DNA of 64,000 nucleotides, taken from contig NC_065876.1 of the NCBI RefSeq assembly GCF_933775445.1, positions 17,794,001-17,858,000 on the forward strand. Direction: 5' to 3'. This DNA comes from Argentina anserina. Taxonomy: Eukaryota > Streptophyta > Magnoliopsida > Rosales > Rosaceae. Made by a program: the position numbers and the translations under genes. Positions within the stretch are counted from its first letter, which is position 1; each line of letters starts with the position of its first letter. The notes below the pieces were generated by a model, which worked only from the letters and a program-made list of their open reading frames with translations, had not been told where the DNA came from and made no database searches. This document shows, piece by piece, positions 34,659 to 47,615 of the stretch.

Positions 34659-36900
34659 AGCCAACAATGAGAGAAAGAAAGACAGAACAAGCGAAGCAAA
34701 ACCATCCACCACAATTTTATATTTTCTCTTGAAAATGATGAGAAAGCTAGGGAGTGATCTAAGTAGCACGGACACAGACACGAGTGTCTGTATTTGACAC
34801 GATTTGATACGTAGACACGGTATATATAAATTTTTTTGGACACGGACACGTGGTGGACTCCGAGTGATCGTTCTTGGTACTAGAAAATAAAAACATGGAA
34901 TACAACCATCATGAATTTACATGATCCACATTTGTTTTGAATGAAATCGAAAACGGAAAAACTACAACGCAAAATTTCTAGGACACCCCAACCAAGCTGA
35001 TCGATCTAAATGGATAATGGTAGTCGGCAGAAAATTGCTTGCTTATAAAACTAGCCACTTTTATACTTGGCACGAGAATGGATTAGATTCTTTGACTGCA
35101 AAGTGGGGGCTGGATTTTATAAGTTAAAAACTACATATGAACCGATTTCCTCATCACTTCTAGTTCTCTAATATCTTGACAGATATATAAAATTAAGAAC
35201 ATAATTGAGGATTACGAACACTAATTGATAATGTTCTATATATGCTTTACTAATTTTGGTCTGTTGACATATGATTTGGAAGAAGAAAACACAAAGACAT
35301 TTCCATCCAATATGGAATGATATCAAAGGATATGAAATGTGAAGTAAATAAACTAGATGATGAACACCAAATATTGTAAATGTGTGTGGTGAGTTGGGAT
35401 CCACCCAGAAAAATATATGTTGTGTGTCTCCACTTGGTCTCCCACTTTTTTGCATATACCGGCCTCTACGGAAGACATGAATTTCACGATTGACTTTGCC
35501 TCCTTTGCTGGCAGACCTATGTGTTAGTTCCAAGTGTTGCATGGCCTATAGGCTCAAACAATGGGAGGAGAGAAATGAGCTCTCATACTTCACTCTAAGA
35601 TCGAAGAACAGTAATATGCGATCTACGTACAGTTCCCCCCACTCAAACTCTAATTAACATTTTATTTTCTTGCAAGGCCCGACTGAAATTTAAGTATTGA
35701 GGTTACCTGACCTAATCGAACTGCAGCAACATTGTTTGCTCAAGTGCGAGAAACACAAAGGTACGAGACACAACATGCATATCCCATTTTTTCCTTACTC
35801 ATTTTTTGCTCAATTTTCAGGATTTCTAGAAGTCATTTGGCATTTTAAATAACGAAAAAAAAAACATGCAGATCGCATGTACGAGACACATGGATGAGAA
35901 TGGTGAAGTTGAAATTGTAATTCAATAATGATGCAAAAACGCTAATATAAATCCAATTCCGTTTATCTATAGTTGCAGAAACTCATATTAGTTAGTTGTT
36001 CAAGATTAAAATCTAACCAGTTATTCTTACTAACGTTGTATTAACATGCAACCTAAGAAGATGCTCGTTGAAAAGGAGTGTCATCACAGAGTACTCATCG
36101 CAAGTACGAGTCTACGATACGTTTCGATAAACCGGAACGCAATTATGCCATGCGAATAGACAGTTGCTAACTTGCTACCTTGGAACACGTACATGCATGA
36201 GGACCTTATATAACAAGGAAGGGAAAACTGGAAACATATATATATTTTGAGCATCTAAACACTAATCATGGATAGTAAGCTGCTCTGAAGAAAGCATAAA
36301 TGGAATTTCTCAATTATAATATGTATGGTGAAGAAGTTCTTATTCTAAAGTACACTCATTGACCTTATTTCGATCAAAGGTCTAAAAGTTTAAACCATGG
36401 TCTATTGGTCTATATATAATATTCGACTGCCTCTTTCGTTCCAAGTTTAAAACATAAGTCAGTAACAATTTGATGCATGTAATGCGAAGAATTATTTCTT
36501 CAGATGTATAAGTTTTGTCCTTTCCTACTCCACAAGATGCTTCTGCAATTCTTGTCTCAACCTAATAAAGCTTTATGAAATGGGCCAAACATTGAAACAT
36601 ATACAGGCAGCTCAACACGTCAACTCTTGCCGCTGGAGCATAAAAACATCAAGACTGTAGCTGCACATCCTCGAGTAGTCCAATACTTGTTAATTTGATA
36701 ATTAGTTGACCACAAGCAGTGGTGGGGAGGAAAGTATGAATAGCCGAAATGGATTTGCAACTTCTGGTATAGCACACAACTAAAATCGATCAAAGGCCTG
36801 GTGCAAGTGTGATCCACGTGGTTATAATGCGTGTGGATTTAAAACTTTCTTTCTTCTTCTTTTCTGCGTCTACAAATCTCACTCAATAAGGATAGTAGAT
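34659..36900. other. Spacer upstream of the NPF gene; no gene seen
   Basis: Contains repeats of ggacac/gacacg at 34768-34855 (cacggacacagacacg and cggacacgtgg), a low-copy-looking tandem motif. The rest is AT-rich with several random frames under 125 codons and probably includes distal promoter sequence of the NPF gene. Confidence 0.4.
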
Positions 36901-36904
36901 TGCC

Positions 36905-36911
36905 TATAAAT
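36905..36911 (+). promoter_or_regulatory. Likely TATA box of the NPF4 gene
   Basis: Tataaat lies 269 bp before the start codon. Transcription starting about 30 bp downstream would put the (ga)n run at 36952-36993 in the 5' leader. Confidence 0.5.
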
Positions 36912-36948
36912 TCAGATCCCCTCCCCTCAACTTCAGCAATATCGATAT

Positions 36949-36951
<3 letters not shown>

Positions 36952-36993
<42 letters not shown>
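36952..36993 (+). repeat. (ag)n run of 42 nt in the NPF4 leader
   Basis: An uninterrupted 42-nt agag run starts about 40 bp after the TATA box. GA-rich leaders are binding targets for BASIC PENTACYSTEINE proteins in plants, so it may act in regulation and is likely polymorphic. Confidence 0.85.
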
Positions 36994-36994
<1 letters not shown>

Positions 36995-37173
36995 AACAAG
37001 AAACAGGCTAGGGCCTCCTCCTTCACATGTCCTTATCCCTTTCCCTATCTGGCTCTCTCCCATAGCTCTAAGGTTAATTAGTTCTACACTTAATTATACC
37101 TGTTTGAAGAGCTGTATAAAGCTAACTAGCTAGCTTGAATTGCTAAGCTTTTGGTACGTCATATCAGACAGAA

Positions 37174-38219
37174 ATGGCAGCAGAAGATAGGAGACTGCAG
37201 AGTAATAATCTTAAGGTTGAGAGTCAGGAGAGCAGCATGAATGATAATCATTGTCATCATCATGAGTTAATGGGTGGTGAAGAGGTAGTCGTCACTGTGG
37301 ATTGGAGAGGCAGACCTTCTAATCCCGCCAAGCATGGTGGAATGAAAGCTGCTTCCTTTGTTCTTGGTACGTATGCATACACCCTTCGCTTTCTATATAT
37401 CCAGATAATATCATGGTGTATATATCTACATAAATTACGAAAATTTAATCCTCTTGCCTTTTGTTTTAGCTAGCTATATATAGCTTCGATCGATCTTGTT
37501 TCTCTTTGGTTTTGTTTGCCTTTTTTGTCGTTTTGTTTTGGGGTTTTGACGACAATTATTCCGATCACAATCAAAGGATTAACTCACTCCTACATCCAAC
37601 TTTATGTTCGGACGTGGGGTCGTCACTTTGAAGCTTTGCCGGAATATACCGTTCGGGTTCCTACTTACCAAAGCAACGACACCCGAAAGAATGATTTTCT
37701 TAATTGGTGCATTACGAATTTAAGAGTTCATATTACCTTATTACATATATTTCTACTAGCTAGCTGATTCGCTATTTGTGTATATGCTTACAAAACCCTA
37801 AATGTATAATAGACATGCATGTCAATGCAATATCAGATTTGGACCCTATGGAAACTACAACCATCTTTTTTTGAGTAATACACTACAACCATCTTATACG
37901 TACCCTTTATTAAATGTTTCGACGTTTTAGTTCACGTAAAATTATATATATGGTGTTGGTAATTGACGTAGGTAATTGGTTGGTGTGATATAAATTTCAG
38001 GGCTTCAATCATTTGAGATAATGGCAATAGCGGCTGTTGGGAACAACCTGATAACATATGTGATAAATGAGATGCATTTCTCATTATCCAAGTCTGCAAA
38101 CATAGTGACAAACTTCATTGGAACCGTCTTTCTCTTGGCCCTTGTTGGTGGCTACCTCTCCGATTCTTATCTCGGCTGCTTCTGGACCATGCTTATCTTT
38201 GGCTTTGTCGAACTTTCGG

Positions 38220-38276
<57 letters not shown>

Positions 38277-40530
38277 TTTAGCGACGAAGATAGTAACACC
38301 ATTTTTTTGTAAACGTTCAACGTTCTTGACTAGCACTATTATTTTTTGTATTTGTTGGTAGATCGATCGAGTACCATATAGTATTTCGGTCACGGACTTG
38401 TACTTAAACATTAGTATATAACCATATATATAGTTACATATGTGACGACTTCGTCTGCCTACCACAGCAGCATGACTATATATTATTGATCAATCATAGC
38501 CCTAAACCCTAGCTATTAGGGATTAGTTTTTGGTTTTCAAGTGTTTAAGTAGATCAAGTACGGGAGGTCAATAAATGTTCGTGCATGTTAACATTTGCAG
38601 GGTTTTATATTACTGTCAGTCCAAGCTCATCTTTCGCAGCTTAAGCCACCACCATGCACCAACAACAACAACACAGCTGTTGGAGAATACTGTGAAGAAG
38701 CAAAAGGGTTCAAGTCATTGATCTTCTTCATAGCTCTCTACTTGGTGGCATTAGGGAGTGGTTGTGTTAAGCCCAACATGATTGCTCATGGAGCTGATCA
38801 GTTTAACCCTGCAGATAACCCTAAACAATCCAAGAAACTTTCCTCCTACTTCAATGCTGCTTATTTCGCCTTCTCCGTCGGAGAACTCATCGCTCTCACG
38901 CTTCTCGTTTGGGTCCAAACTCATTCGGGGATGGATGTTGGCTTCGGTATCTCTGCGGCTGTCATGGCTGTGGGACTCATCTGCTTGGTCTCCGGTACCC
39001 TCTATTACAGAAACAAGCCACCTCAAAGAGGCATTTTCACCCCCATTGCTCAAGTAAGATTTTTAATTAATTACTTCATTTCCCAACAGGAATGCAACTA
39101 TTCTTGTGTGAATTAATTAACATAAATAGTATAGTTTGTATATAATTGGTTTCTACTATTTGCTCTACATGTGTAGGTAAGCAATTTTGTTTGCTCACGA
39201 ATATATTTAACATGGGTTGTTGAATTACTTGAATAACATAATCATCTTCTTACAAGTACTAGACAAAATAATGAACATACTATTCATGTCTGCTGACTCA
39301 TGCATGCATGATCATATATTCATATCGTGTCTAATTTCGTTTATTTCAGGTTTTTGTGGCTGCAATACTGAAGAGAAAGCAAGTGTGTCCATCCAATCCT
39401 CACTTGCTTCATGGAAGCCAAATCAATGTGCTAAATGACAACTCCGCTCTCTCTTCTGACATTGACCCTGTTCTTCATTCTGGAAAGTTCAGGTGGATAC
39501 GATTAAGAAACATACGAAAGAACAATGATTTTCACAGCTATAATAGTTATAAACACAGCTCTTCGTCTGATTCTAGTTTATTTCAGATTCTTATTACCAT
39601 GCATATTCGACTATATTGACAATAATAAATATATGCATCAGGTTCTTGGACAAGGCGTGCATTAAGATGGAAGATGGCACAAACACAAAGGAAAGTCCAT
39701 GGAGATTGTGCACAGTGACACAAGTGCAGCAAGTGAAGATCCTTCTCTCAGTGATTCCAATCTTTGCTTCCACAATTGTTTTCAATACCATTTTGGCTCA
39801 GCTCCAAACTTTCTCAGTCCAACAAGGAAGTGCTATGGATACCCAACTCACCAAATCTTTCCATATCCCTCCGGCCTCACTCCAGGCCATCCCGTACATC
39901 ATCCTCATTTTCCTTGTTCCTGTCTACGACACTTTCTTTGTCCCTTTCGCAAGAAAGCTCACCGGCCAAGAATCAGGAGTCTCCCCATTACAAAGAATAG
40001 GAGCTGGCCTGTTCTTTGCCACGTTTTCCATGATCTCAGCTGCTGTAATGGAGCAGAAGCGAAGGGAAGCAGCTGTTATGTCCAACAAGACATTGTCGAT
40101 TTTCTGGATCACGCCGCAGTTCTTGATCTTTGGGTTATCGGAAATGTTAACGGCAGTCGGCCTCATTGAGTTCTTCTACAAGCAATCCTTGAAAGGGCGG
40201 ATGCAAGCATTTCTAACCGCAGTGACATATTGCTCGTATTCATTCGGGTTTTATTTAAGTTCACTGTTGGTCTCTCTGGTGAATAAGATCACCTCTTCAT
40301 CTTCATCAACCGGGGGTTGGCTTAGTGACAATGATCTGAACAGGGACAGATTGGACCTTTTCTACTGGTTGCTAGCAGGACTTAGCTTCCTCAACTTCCT
40401 CAACTATCTGTTCTGGGCTAAGTGGTACTCTCACAGTACTCCATCTTCCTCATCATCTCAACAAGACCATTACAGATATGGCACTACTGCTGCTGCTGCC
40501 ACTGCGAATCATGCTCATAATCTACCATAA
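37174..40530 (+). CDS. NRT1/PTR family (NPF) transporter, NPF4.3/4.4-like
   Basis: Five exons, 37174-37366, 38001-38218, 38601-39053, 39350-39492 and 39642-40530, give 631 codons plus stop with consensus splice sites and compatible phases. NPF proteins are 12-helix proton-coupled importers at plasma or other membranes; members of clade 4 move nitrate, abscisic acid or other hormones, so the substrate cannot be fixed. Visible marks: DWRGRPSNPAKHGG before helix 1, GNNLITYVINEMHFSLSKSAN, GTVFLLALVGGYLSDSYLG, the GSGCVKPN motif and GADQFN, the loop NTKESPWRLCTVTQVQQVK, and QFLIFGLSEM in the C half. The ExxER/K proton motif usual near helix 1 of most NPFs is replaced by FEIMAIAAVGN, a feature of this subclade as I recall. 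The C-terminus is serine-rich (SSSSSQQ). A (ct)n run follows the intron 2 donor. Confidence 0.92.
38223..38273 (+). repeat. (ct)n microsatellite at the intron 2 donor of NPF4
   Basis: A 51-nt perfect ct run begins 5 bases after the exon 2 end (donor gtacct). It lies inside the window read by U1/U6 and is likely length-variable. Confidence 0.9.
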
Positions 40531-40718
40531 CCTAAACAATGAATATGGTGTTCTAAGATTATAAATGTGAATTATAAAGGGGATTTAGTGAAGGGCTTCT
40601 ATATTGAGGCTCTCCGTCAATGTACAGAACACATGCCTACGACATGCATGTTGTATAAGACCCTCCCAAATCCTCGATTGCTATTTTGGTATATGCACAT
40701 TATTTAAGACTCCTCGAG

Positions 40719-40744
40719 ATATATATATATATATATATATATAT
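40719..40744. repeat. (at)n microsatellite after NPF4
   Basis: A 26-nt at run lies about 190 bp after the stop codon, probably in the 3'UTR or just beyond it. Confidence 0.85.
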
Positions 40745-41053
40745 GCCTAGGTGCATGATTAAGCAGCATGAATGAATAACCAGAGAAAGGAATATGAAGG
40801 GTAGATGAGCTAGTTTCTTATATTGTTAAAAAAATTACTCCCTAATCCAAAAATTCCACCTCTGAGTATGAAATCTGTCCATGCTAATCATTACTGAAGG
40901 GCCAACAGAATAGGACTGAAATCTTATGATATTATCCGATGCTAATATATCTAGCTAGAGCATAGGTTTGCTTTGCGCACACTAATTTTTTCAAAGTAAC
41001 CGCACCACATAGGTGAGGTGCCGAAAGTTGATGGTCCTCGACAATAAGGGTTG

Positions 41054-41523
41054 AGAATGGGTGCCTATCTGAAAATTAAATAAACATAAAACATTCTTGA
41101 TCTGATTTAACTGGACTAGACATACAACAAAAAACAGATGGAGATGATCGAACTTTATCGAACTAGCTAGGCTTTCCAAGAACTTTGATGAGTAAATTGT
41201 TAGCTTATAATAATTAACAAAAGGGCGGAGGAGGTTTGTGGCTGGCTGGCTGGCTTTATGGTTTTGAATGTCAAGAATGGGTGCCTATCTGAAAATTAAA
41301 TAAACATAAAACATTCTTGATCTGATTTAACTGCACTAGACATACAACAAAAACAGATGGAGATGATCGAACTTTATCGAACTAGCTAGGCTTTCCAAAA
41401 ACTTTGATGAGTAAATTGTCCCAGCACAAATAAAAAAAAGAGTAAATTGTTAGATGATAATAATTAACAAAAGGGTGGAGGAGGTTTGTGGCTGGCTGGC
41501 TGGCTTTATGGTTTTGAATGTCA
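41054..41523. repeat. Tandem duplication, units of 220 and 250 bp, near-identical
   Basis: Unit 1 (41054-41273) and unit 2 (41274-41523) both start agaatgggtgcctatctg and end ggttttgaatgtca, with only a few substitutions. Unit 2 has an extra ~30 bp (cccagcacaaataaaaaa plus a second gagtaaattgt). Each contains a ggctggctggctggc run. No coding frame spans it. The low divergence implies a recent event. Confidence 0.9.
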
Positions 41524-42361
41524 AAAAGGGAATGAATAGCAAAGTGATGGGTTAGATAGGGATCCATGATGTATATGTGTTACTTTTTGAATTCAGGAGG
41601 GGGTCCTTTGCTCTTCAGAGAAATTTTAGCATCATCCAATTAGAAATTTGATGCATGCATATATGGGCAATCAATTAGAAAGCATACTACAGGAAGCAGC
41701 GAAGTTTGTTCCCATTTTGGTGTTGTTAAGTCAATCATAAAACCTTTCTGAAATGAGACATGTCTCAAACATGTTTTTGAACTTTTCATGTTGGATGGTG
41801 CCCATGTATAGGGGCCCTTGGTATCCCTTGTTGGTTTAATGAAAATTTTACTTGAATGAATGATTCATTCGTTGTTGGCCAAAAGATCGACATGTTTGAA
41901 GGTGGCCAGTCCCTATTCATCATTTGTGATTTTATCCGTCATGGATCTAATTATCACATTGGTAAAAATATTTGACAATCTACTATGGCATAACTAAACC
42001 ATAATCATATCCTAGCTCTCTTTCTCTAACCTATTCCGCCATAACCTGGATATAACAGGTTCAGTTTCCGACTGTTCTGCCATTCGGCGTTGCATTACCA
42101 ACAAAGATGGTCTCAGCAAGGAAACCAGATACTCCATCTAACTCCCTAGAGAATTACACATCTCTGGCGCTAGGGAACTATTCATTCATTTAAAGAGAGG
42201 AACACATACCAACGAGAATATGATTCAATAAGAAGCGAGCTATTACAGCAACAGTAGTCATCGACATCATTCATAAGAACATTACAGGTTTAAATACTAC
42301 CACAGGTTTTGAGCCAAGTTCAGAATGGTGCTTTTGACTTGGAAAGGGGATTGATTTGGAG
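41524..42361. other. Spacer between NPF4 and SPF30 3' ends
   Basis: No gene seen. It holds the 3'UTR side of the minus-strand SPF30 gene; the exact polyadenylation site was not identified. Confidence 0.4.
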
Positions 42362-45300
42362 CTAAGAAGCCTCATCATCATTCTCAGCTGTTCCCCCTTT
42401 GAGATGCAAATGCTTTTCCCTCTTCTGAAAGTCTGTCAAACCCTTCCCACTACCGGTAACCCCAACCTTTCCAAAAGGATCATCTGGAGACTTGAAGATG
42501 CTCTCCCGCTTGCGTGTAGATAAATAACCAGTCTGAAAATTTAACAAGTTATAATTCCAGAATGTGCATAAAGTTACAAATCTAGAATATGCATAAAGGT
42601 ATTCTTTTCACCTCGTATTTCTTTTTTTTATGTTCGTCAAAATAGATAATAAGCATCGCAGGTTTAATATTTTTAGTTATATACTAAACTGGAGACCTGA
42701 AGCAACAGACTTGCCACAATACAATATAAGCATTAAGCAAATATAGTTGTGTATCTCTACCCTTTTATTTTCAAACGGTACTGTGATTTCTCCAAGAAAA
42801 ATAAAAAGAACAGTAACTGTGAATAAATGTAAAATAGTAAGGATCTGGGCAAACTTGCATGCTCAATGGAGTCCATAAATACATGCATACCTTCTTTGTC
42901 TTTCCTTTGGTAGTTTGGAATTGCTGCCAAGCATTTTGACGCTTGTTCTGATTGATTTCCAGCTGCTCCATCCTCACTTTCGACTTAAAAGCATGTATCT
43001 TCTTGCGTTTGGCAATTTTCTGCAGATTTTGTAATTAGCAAGCATCAGTACAAAAAGAAAAGTCAGAAGAATAATGTTAAATTTTGTACATAACTTTTGG
43101 TAAAATAGAAAATGATGGATCAGAATACAGTATAATCTAAACACCCTACAAACTAGCTACCATTAACACACCACACTTCACTTTATTATATACAATGTTA
43201 GAGACGGACAAATTACCACATCCTCAGGATCATCTGGTTCTATACGAAGCTTTGCCGGTAAACTCCGCGACTGGAAGTCAACAGAACCAGCTTGTGCAAT
43301 TTTCCTTTTGATTGCTTGTTTAGTAGCTTCAGCAACTCTTTCGGCTTCCAACAATGCATTGACAGCTCCTTCTTGAATTGGTCTTACATTTGCTGGATCC
43401 ACCTGAGAGGTGGTGAATAACATTTACAACATGTAATATTTGAACATAAAAGGAGTAAATTAACCACGCTAAGGGATGTATGTGATCATACATTTGTATG
43501 AACAGTATAAACGGATCCACAACTTTGGAATAATAGCCAGACAACTGCATTCTACTGATTCTAGGTGATAAAACTTTCAAGAACCAATAAAAAAGTTATT
43601 GGCTTGTTAGTTGAAACTCATTATAGACCAGATATATGCTATACAATTTGAATAATTTGAACTTCCTGTTTGCAGGTAACAGATTCAATTAAACAAAATT
43701 ATGTAATCATAGATCAGAATATCAGAATTGATGGAGACAATTCCATCAACCTTGTCAAAGACTCAAAAGGTGGGGCCTATATGCCATTGCATCTTTGTAC
43801 AGGACAATAAATAAGCAACCAGAGGGAACTTATGAATGTTGTGTCATATACCAAGACCAACCCAGAGGCAATGCATTCTCATCATTCTTCAGATTTTTTT
43901 CCCTTAACTTGTAATGAAGCATTTCAAGTTGCAAAATTCATTCAACAAGACGATGGTAAATTCCCTTCTAATAACAAAATCATTACGGATACAATCCACT
44001 AAAGTGATACTGCAGTGCCAGACAAGTTAGAAGTTGCGATAGGTGTCATGGCAGCCCACATAAATGGAATGCAATGCATTACACAACCATCACATTGTAA
44101 TGCAATTAGCAGCACGCTAGCAGAGTCAAAAGAGGAGGGTTTTTTCGTAATCTGCGATAGTATTGGCCTTTTTGACCAACAGTATCTGCTAGTGTGCATT
44201 CCTAATTTGGCAGATACTTCCAATTTGCACAATGTTTTATCTTCTTAAAATTTCCACTCAAATCAACCATTTTTTGTCACATGCCAATTACGTAGTGGAA
44301 TATATTCCACTTCAAGGGTCAAGGGTATGCCACTTTTAAATGAAAGGCAATTGAGTTTTTGAAATCAGTTTTGAGATCTCAATTTGAATAGCCCATGAAA
44401 AGAAAAATGACAGCAAACTGACAATTTCAAATAAATCAGGATCATTTTCCTATGAACAAAATTACCGATTCTAGTGAATGACGATACATATACTGATATA
44501 CATAAGTTAAAAAGAAAAAGAGAAAAGAAAAGAGCATTCTGAGAAGAAACCTTTACATATGATCATGTAGAGACACTTTTTTATAGTTGTGCCAGTGCAT
44601 TGCAAGTAATACATAATGTCATTTCCATGATTAAAAAAAAAATTCCATGCCTTAAACCAGTGGCGGATCCAGAAATTTTCCTTAACTTGTTTTCACCTGG
44701 TTTTGGAAGAAAGCTTTCTTATACTCTCCTAGTCTCCTTGAAGTTATAAGCTCTATAGCAATTATATATATAAAAATTCAGAGCACTAAGTATATGTCAC
44801 TTTCTATAGGAGATTTATGAAAATCAAAAGAAAGACAAAAATAAACGAGAGGGGCAAAGAGCAAACAGATGAAGTTCGAACAATCAAGTTATTTAAACAG
44901 GTTAAATGTTATTCAAATTTAATTGCATTAAAGTCTAATTATAACTTATCTCAAATGAAAGATTTCAAACATGTTTGGTCGAATTATGCTTACACCCCTT
45001 TCCGCAAGCGCATATCCGCCCCTGCCTTAAATCCTCTACAGTTAATTAATAATAATACTTATTCCAAGTCTGTAATCATGGATAGCTTAAGGAAGGACAT
45101 GTGGCTCATATATATGTATTTTAAAATGTGGCCTCAGAATGAATATAATTAGGATAAGGATGCAGAGCCAACTTAAAAGCATTATAATTCAGTTATCTAA
45201 GAAAACGTACCTCTTCTTTATTCCCCCAGCCATCATATGTAACATAATACCCATTTGGAGTAAGAGAATTGATTGTTGCGTCATACCTGTACATTCAACT

Positions 45301-47615
45301 GATCAAGCACGGACAAAGGAGAAGAAAAATGGTAAAACAAATCTGGAAATTTGTAAGTCTACTATAACAAAAGAGTGAAATCGGAAAACTTGATTTGTTT
45401 TTTCTCACATACCACTCTCCATCTTCACTCCAAACAGCTTGAACTTTTGTTCCAGGAGCAAATTTGTCATGATAATCCGAAACACTTCCTGTATCCTACA
45501 TAAGAAAATAAAATGTGTCTATACCTACAACAGAAAGAGCAGAAGGTCCAATCGCAGCAAAAATTTATTACAGTACAATTAGTGTACTTGTCATGGTTAC
45601 TAAAAATCACTGTTCAATGCTTCATTGTCTACAAAAATACCCTTTTATATTATTTGCAGGTCCCAAACACAGCCAAATAGAATACAAATAGGTTCTGTTT
45701 TATCATAAAGAATCCCAGCAGACCCTAAGCAAACACAAATAAAATTTCACCATAAAACTTTCCCAAAAAGGCAAAAACAAAGATGAAATAGATGAGCTTA
45801 CACTCTCATTCTTCTTAGACTGCAGAAAACTAGGAGATGCACTTCCAGTTGTTCCAATTTCTAATCTGAAATTCTGATTTCGCTTGGAAAGTACTTCTTC
45901 TGTCACGGCTATCAGCTGCATTATCAAAAATTTAGTCCAGACCAGAATTTGAACAAATACATGCATATGATTGTCAACATCATCAAAAAAAAACACATTG
46001 ATGTCAAATTCAAACTTAAGAGTCTCAGTGTGAACATTCGAAACCAGATGACAGAGAAAGACAATTTGACCAACGCCACACATAGCAGACCTGCAAATGA
46101 ATGAAAGAGAAGTAACATGCATCTTGACTAAAAATATCCTTATTTTTCTTATTCTAAGAATATCTACAGTTTTCTTGAGTGCATAAACCATCCTCACCTT
46201 ATTCAATCCTTTAATGAAAACAAACCTCGAGAGCTGCCAGAGCAGTTATTTGGTGTTGCTAGTTTGAGCAACACGTTGATTCCTTCAAAAGAGAGAAGGA
46301 AGAAATAAAAGAAGAATGATATTGTAATGAAACCTACCCATATTATAGTAACTGCACTTGTCCCTAAAGGCCAGAGAAGATGTTGACTATTTTTGCAATA
46401 ACACTAAAATCAAGACATCTACACAACTAACTCAAATTTAAATAAAGAAGTTTTTTTTTGTTTAAGAAATAGATAGAACATTATGATACAACGTTAATGC
46501 ATTATTACACAGAGGTTCAAAAAATGCTGCACAAAAAAATAACTACCTCAAGGAGATCTCTTTCCATTTCAACACAGTCAGAGTTTCCAGGGTCATGAGC
46601 TAAAATCTCCTTAACCTGATACAGATGACAGAGGAAGTCATTAGGCAGGCATAAAATAAAATATATAGACTGACTTTGCAGCCCGTAGTATGTAATTGTG
46701 AGATATAGATTATGAACACACGACACCTGCTCATTCAAAGTTAATTTTAAGGGACAAAACTTTGCAACCAAAATTCACTTTAACACACCAATAAGACACA
46801 GAGCATGTTCAATGTCATGGAACTGATAAGTTGAAATTACATAATCCATATCAGAGTCATCAAAGCAATGGACGGCTACATGCATAGATATATTGCCTAG
46901 CGCCTTCAGTAAAGATTTCTAACTTTATAAAAGTTAATTTGCAATTCAGTTCACTTAGCTCAACTGCGCGATTCTTTATTCCTACATTTCCTCATCTTAA
47001 CAGCATGCAGACATTTCACCGATGAGGAATACAGTTCACTTCCGTTAAAGACTAAAGAAGACAAGTGGATAGAACTTCCCAATCCCGGTATCCAATGCGA
47101 ATTGAGCAGATGTCAACCCTTATAATAATTGGCTGCTAATAGCATATGTGCAGTGTTCTAAAATCACTAGGCACTAGTCTGGCGGCGGTCGTGTATTCCA
47201 ATTCATCAAGTGATGATACGATAAAGTGATGAGAATCGCCAGTAATCACAAGAACAAATCTTTACAATTGAAAACATTTGGCACAACGAAATCGGCACTA
47301 CTACTACCTCACATGTACTTGATACAGATACGAGAAAGTCAGTAGCTTCGTTCACAGAATGATAACACAGGCATCGAAATAGATTAGATGCCCGATTATA
47401 TCTTGGAAGCCAATTCTAAATGTATTGTGGTGCATTAAGGAAAACCCTAGATGAATTGCGAAACCCCTAACCATAACATAATTATGACGCTAAAAATAAA
47501 AATCGGAAAACAAGATTGGAAGAAGAAGATTAACCTTGTCAAGCTCTTCTTTGTAAAGGGAGAGATTGGACGAGAGCTCTTCCATGGTTAGCTCTTCTGA
47601 TCCTTCGCCTTCCAT
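42362..47615 (-). CDS. SPF30: Survival-of-motor-neuron-related splicing factor 30 (SPF30/SMNDC1)
   Basis: Eight exons on the minus strand (47535-47615, 46547-46615, 45802-45915, 45413-45495, 45211-45286, 43217-43402, 42891-43019, 42362-42532) give 302 residues, close to the ~300 of the Arabidopsis protein. SPF30 is a nuclear pre-mRNA splicing factor that binds symmetrically dimethylated arginine on Sm and other proteins and helps tri-snRNP join the spliceosome. An N-terminal helical part (MEELSSNLSLYKEELDKV) is followed by the Tudor domain at about residues 98-145, with VQAVWSEDGEWYDATINSL and NGYYVTYDGWGNKEE, which includes the aromatic cage W, Y, Y and Y. The basic tail holds RKKIHAFKSK and TGSGKGLTDFQKREKHL. 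The start ATG opens MEGEGSEELTMEEL. A hAT MITE lies in the 1.8-kb intron before exon 6. Confidence 0.93.
44658..45024. mobile_element. hAT-like MITE in an SPF30 intron
   Basis: Begins cagtggcggatccag and ends tatccgcccctg, 367 bp, flanked by ccttaaac (44650-44657) and ccttaaat (45025-45032), 7 of 8 identical. The interior is noncoding. It belongs to the same family as those at 26482, 53586 and 56267. Confidence 0.8.

Noticed and set aside
35168..35542. 124-codon minus-strand frame
   Set aside because: No recognised motif, AT-rich spacer, no supporting splice or promoter signal.
38084..38465. Frames of RERERE or SLSLSL repeats
   Set aside because: Translation of the (ct)n microsatellite in NPF4 intron 2.
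43999..44248. 77-codon frames on both strands
   Set aside because: Lie in an SPF30 intron, mirror each other and show no homology.
45703..46206. 167-codon minus-strand frame
   Set aside because: It overlaps SPF30 exon 3 and its introns; only the 45802-45915 part belongs to the spliced gene.
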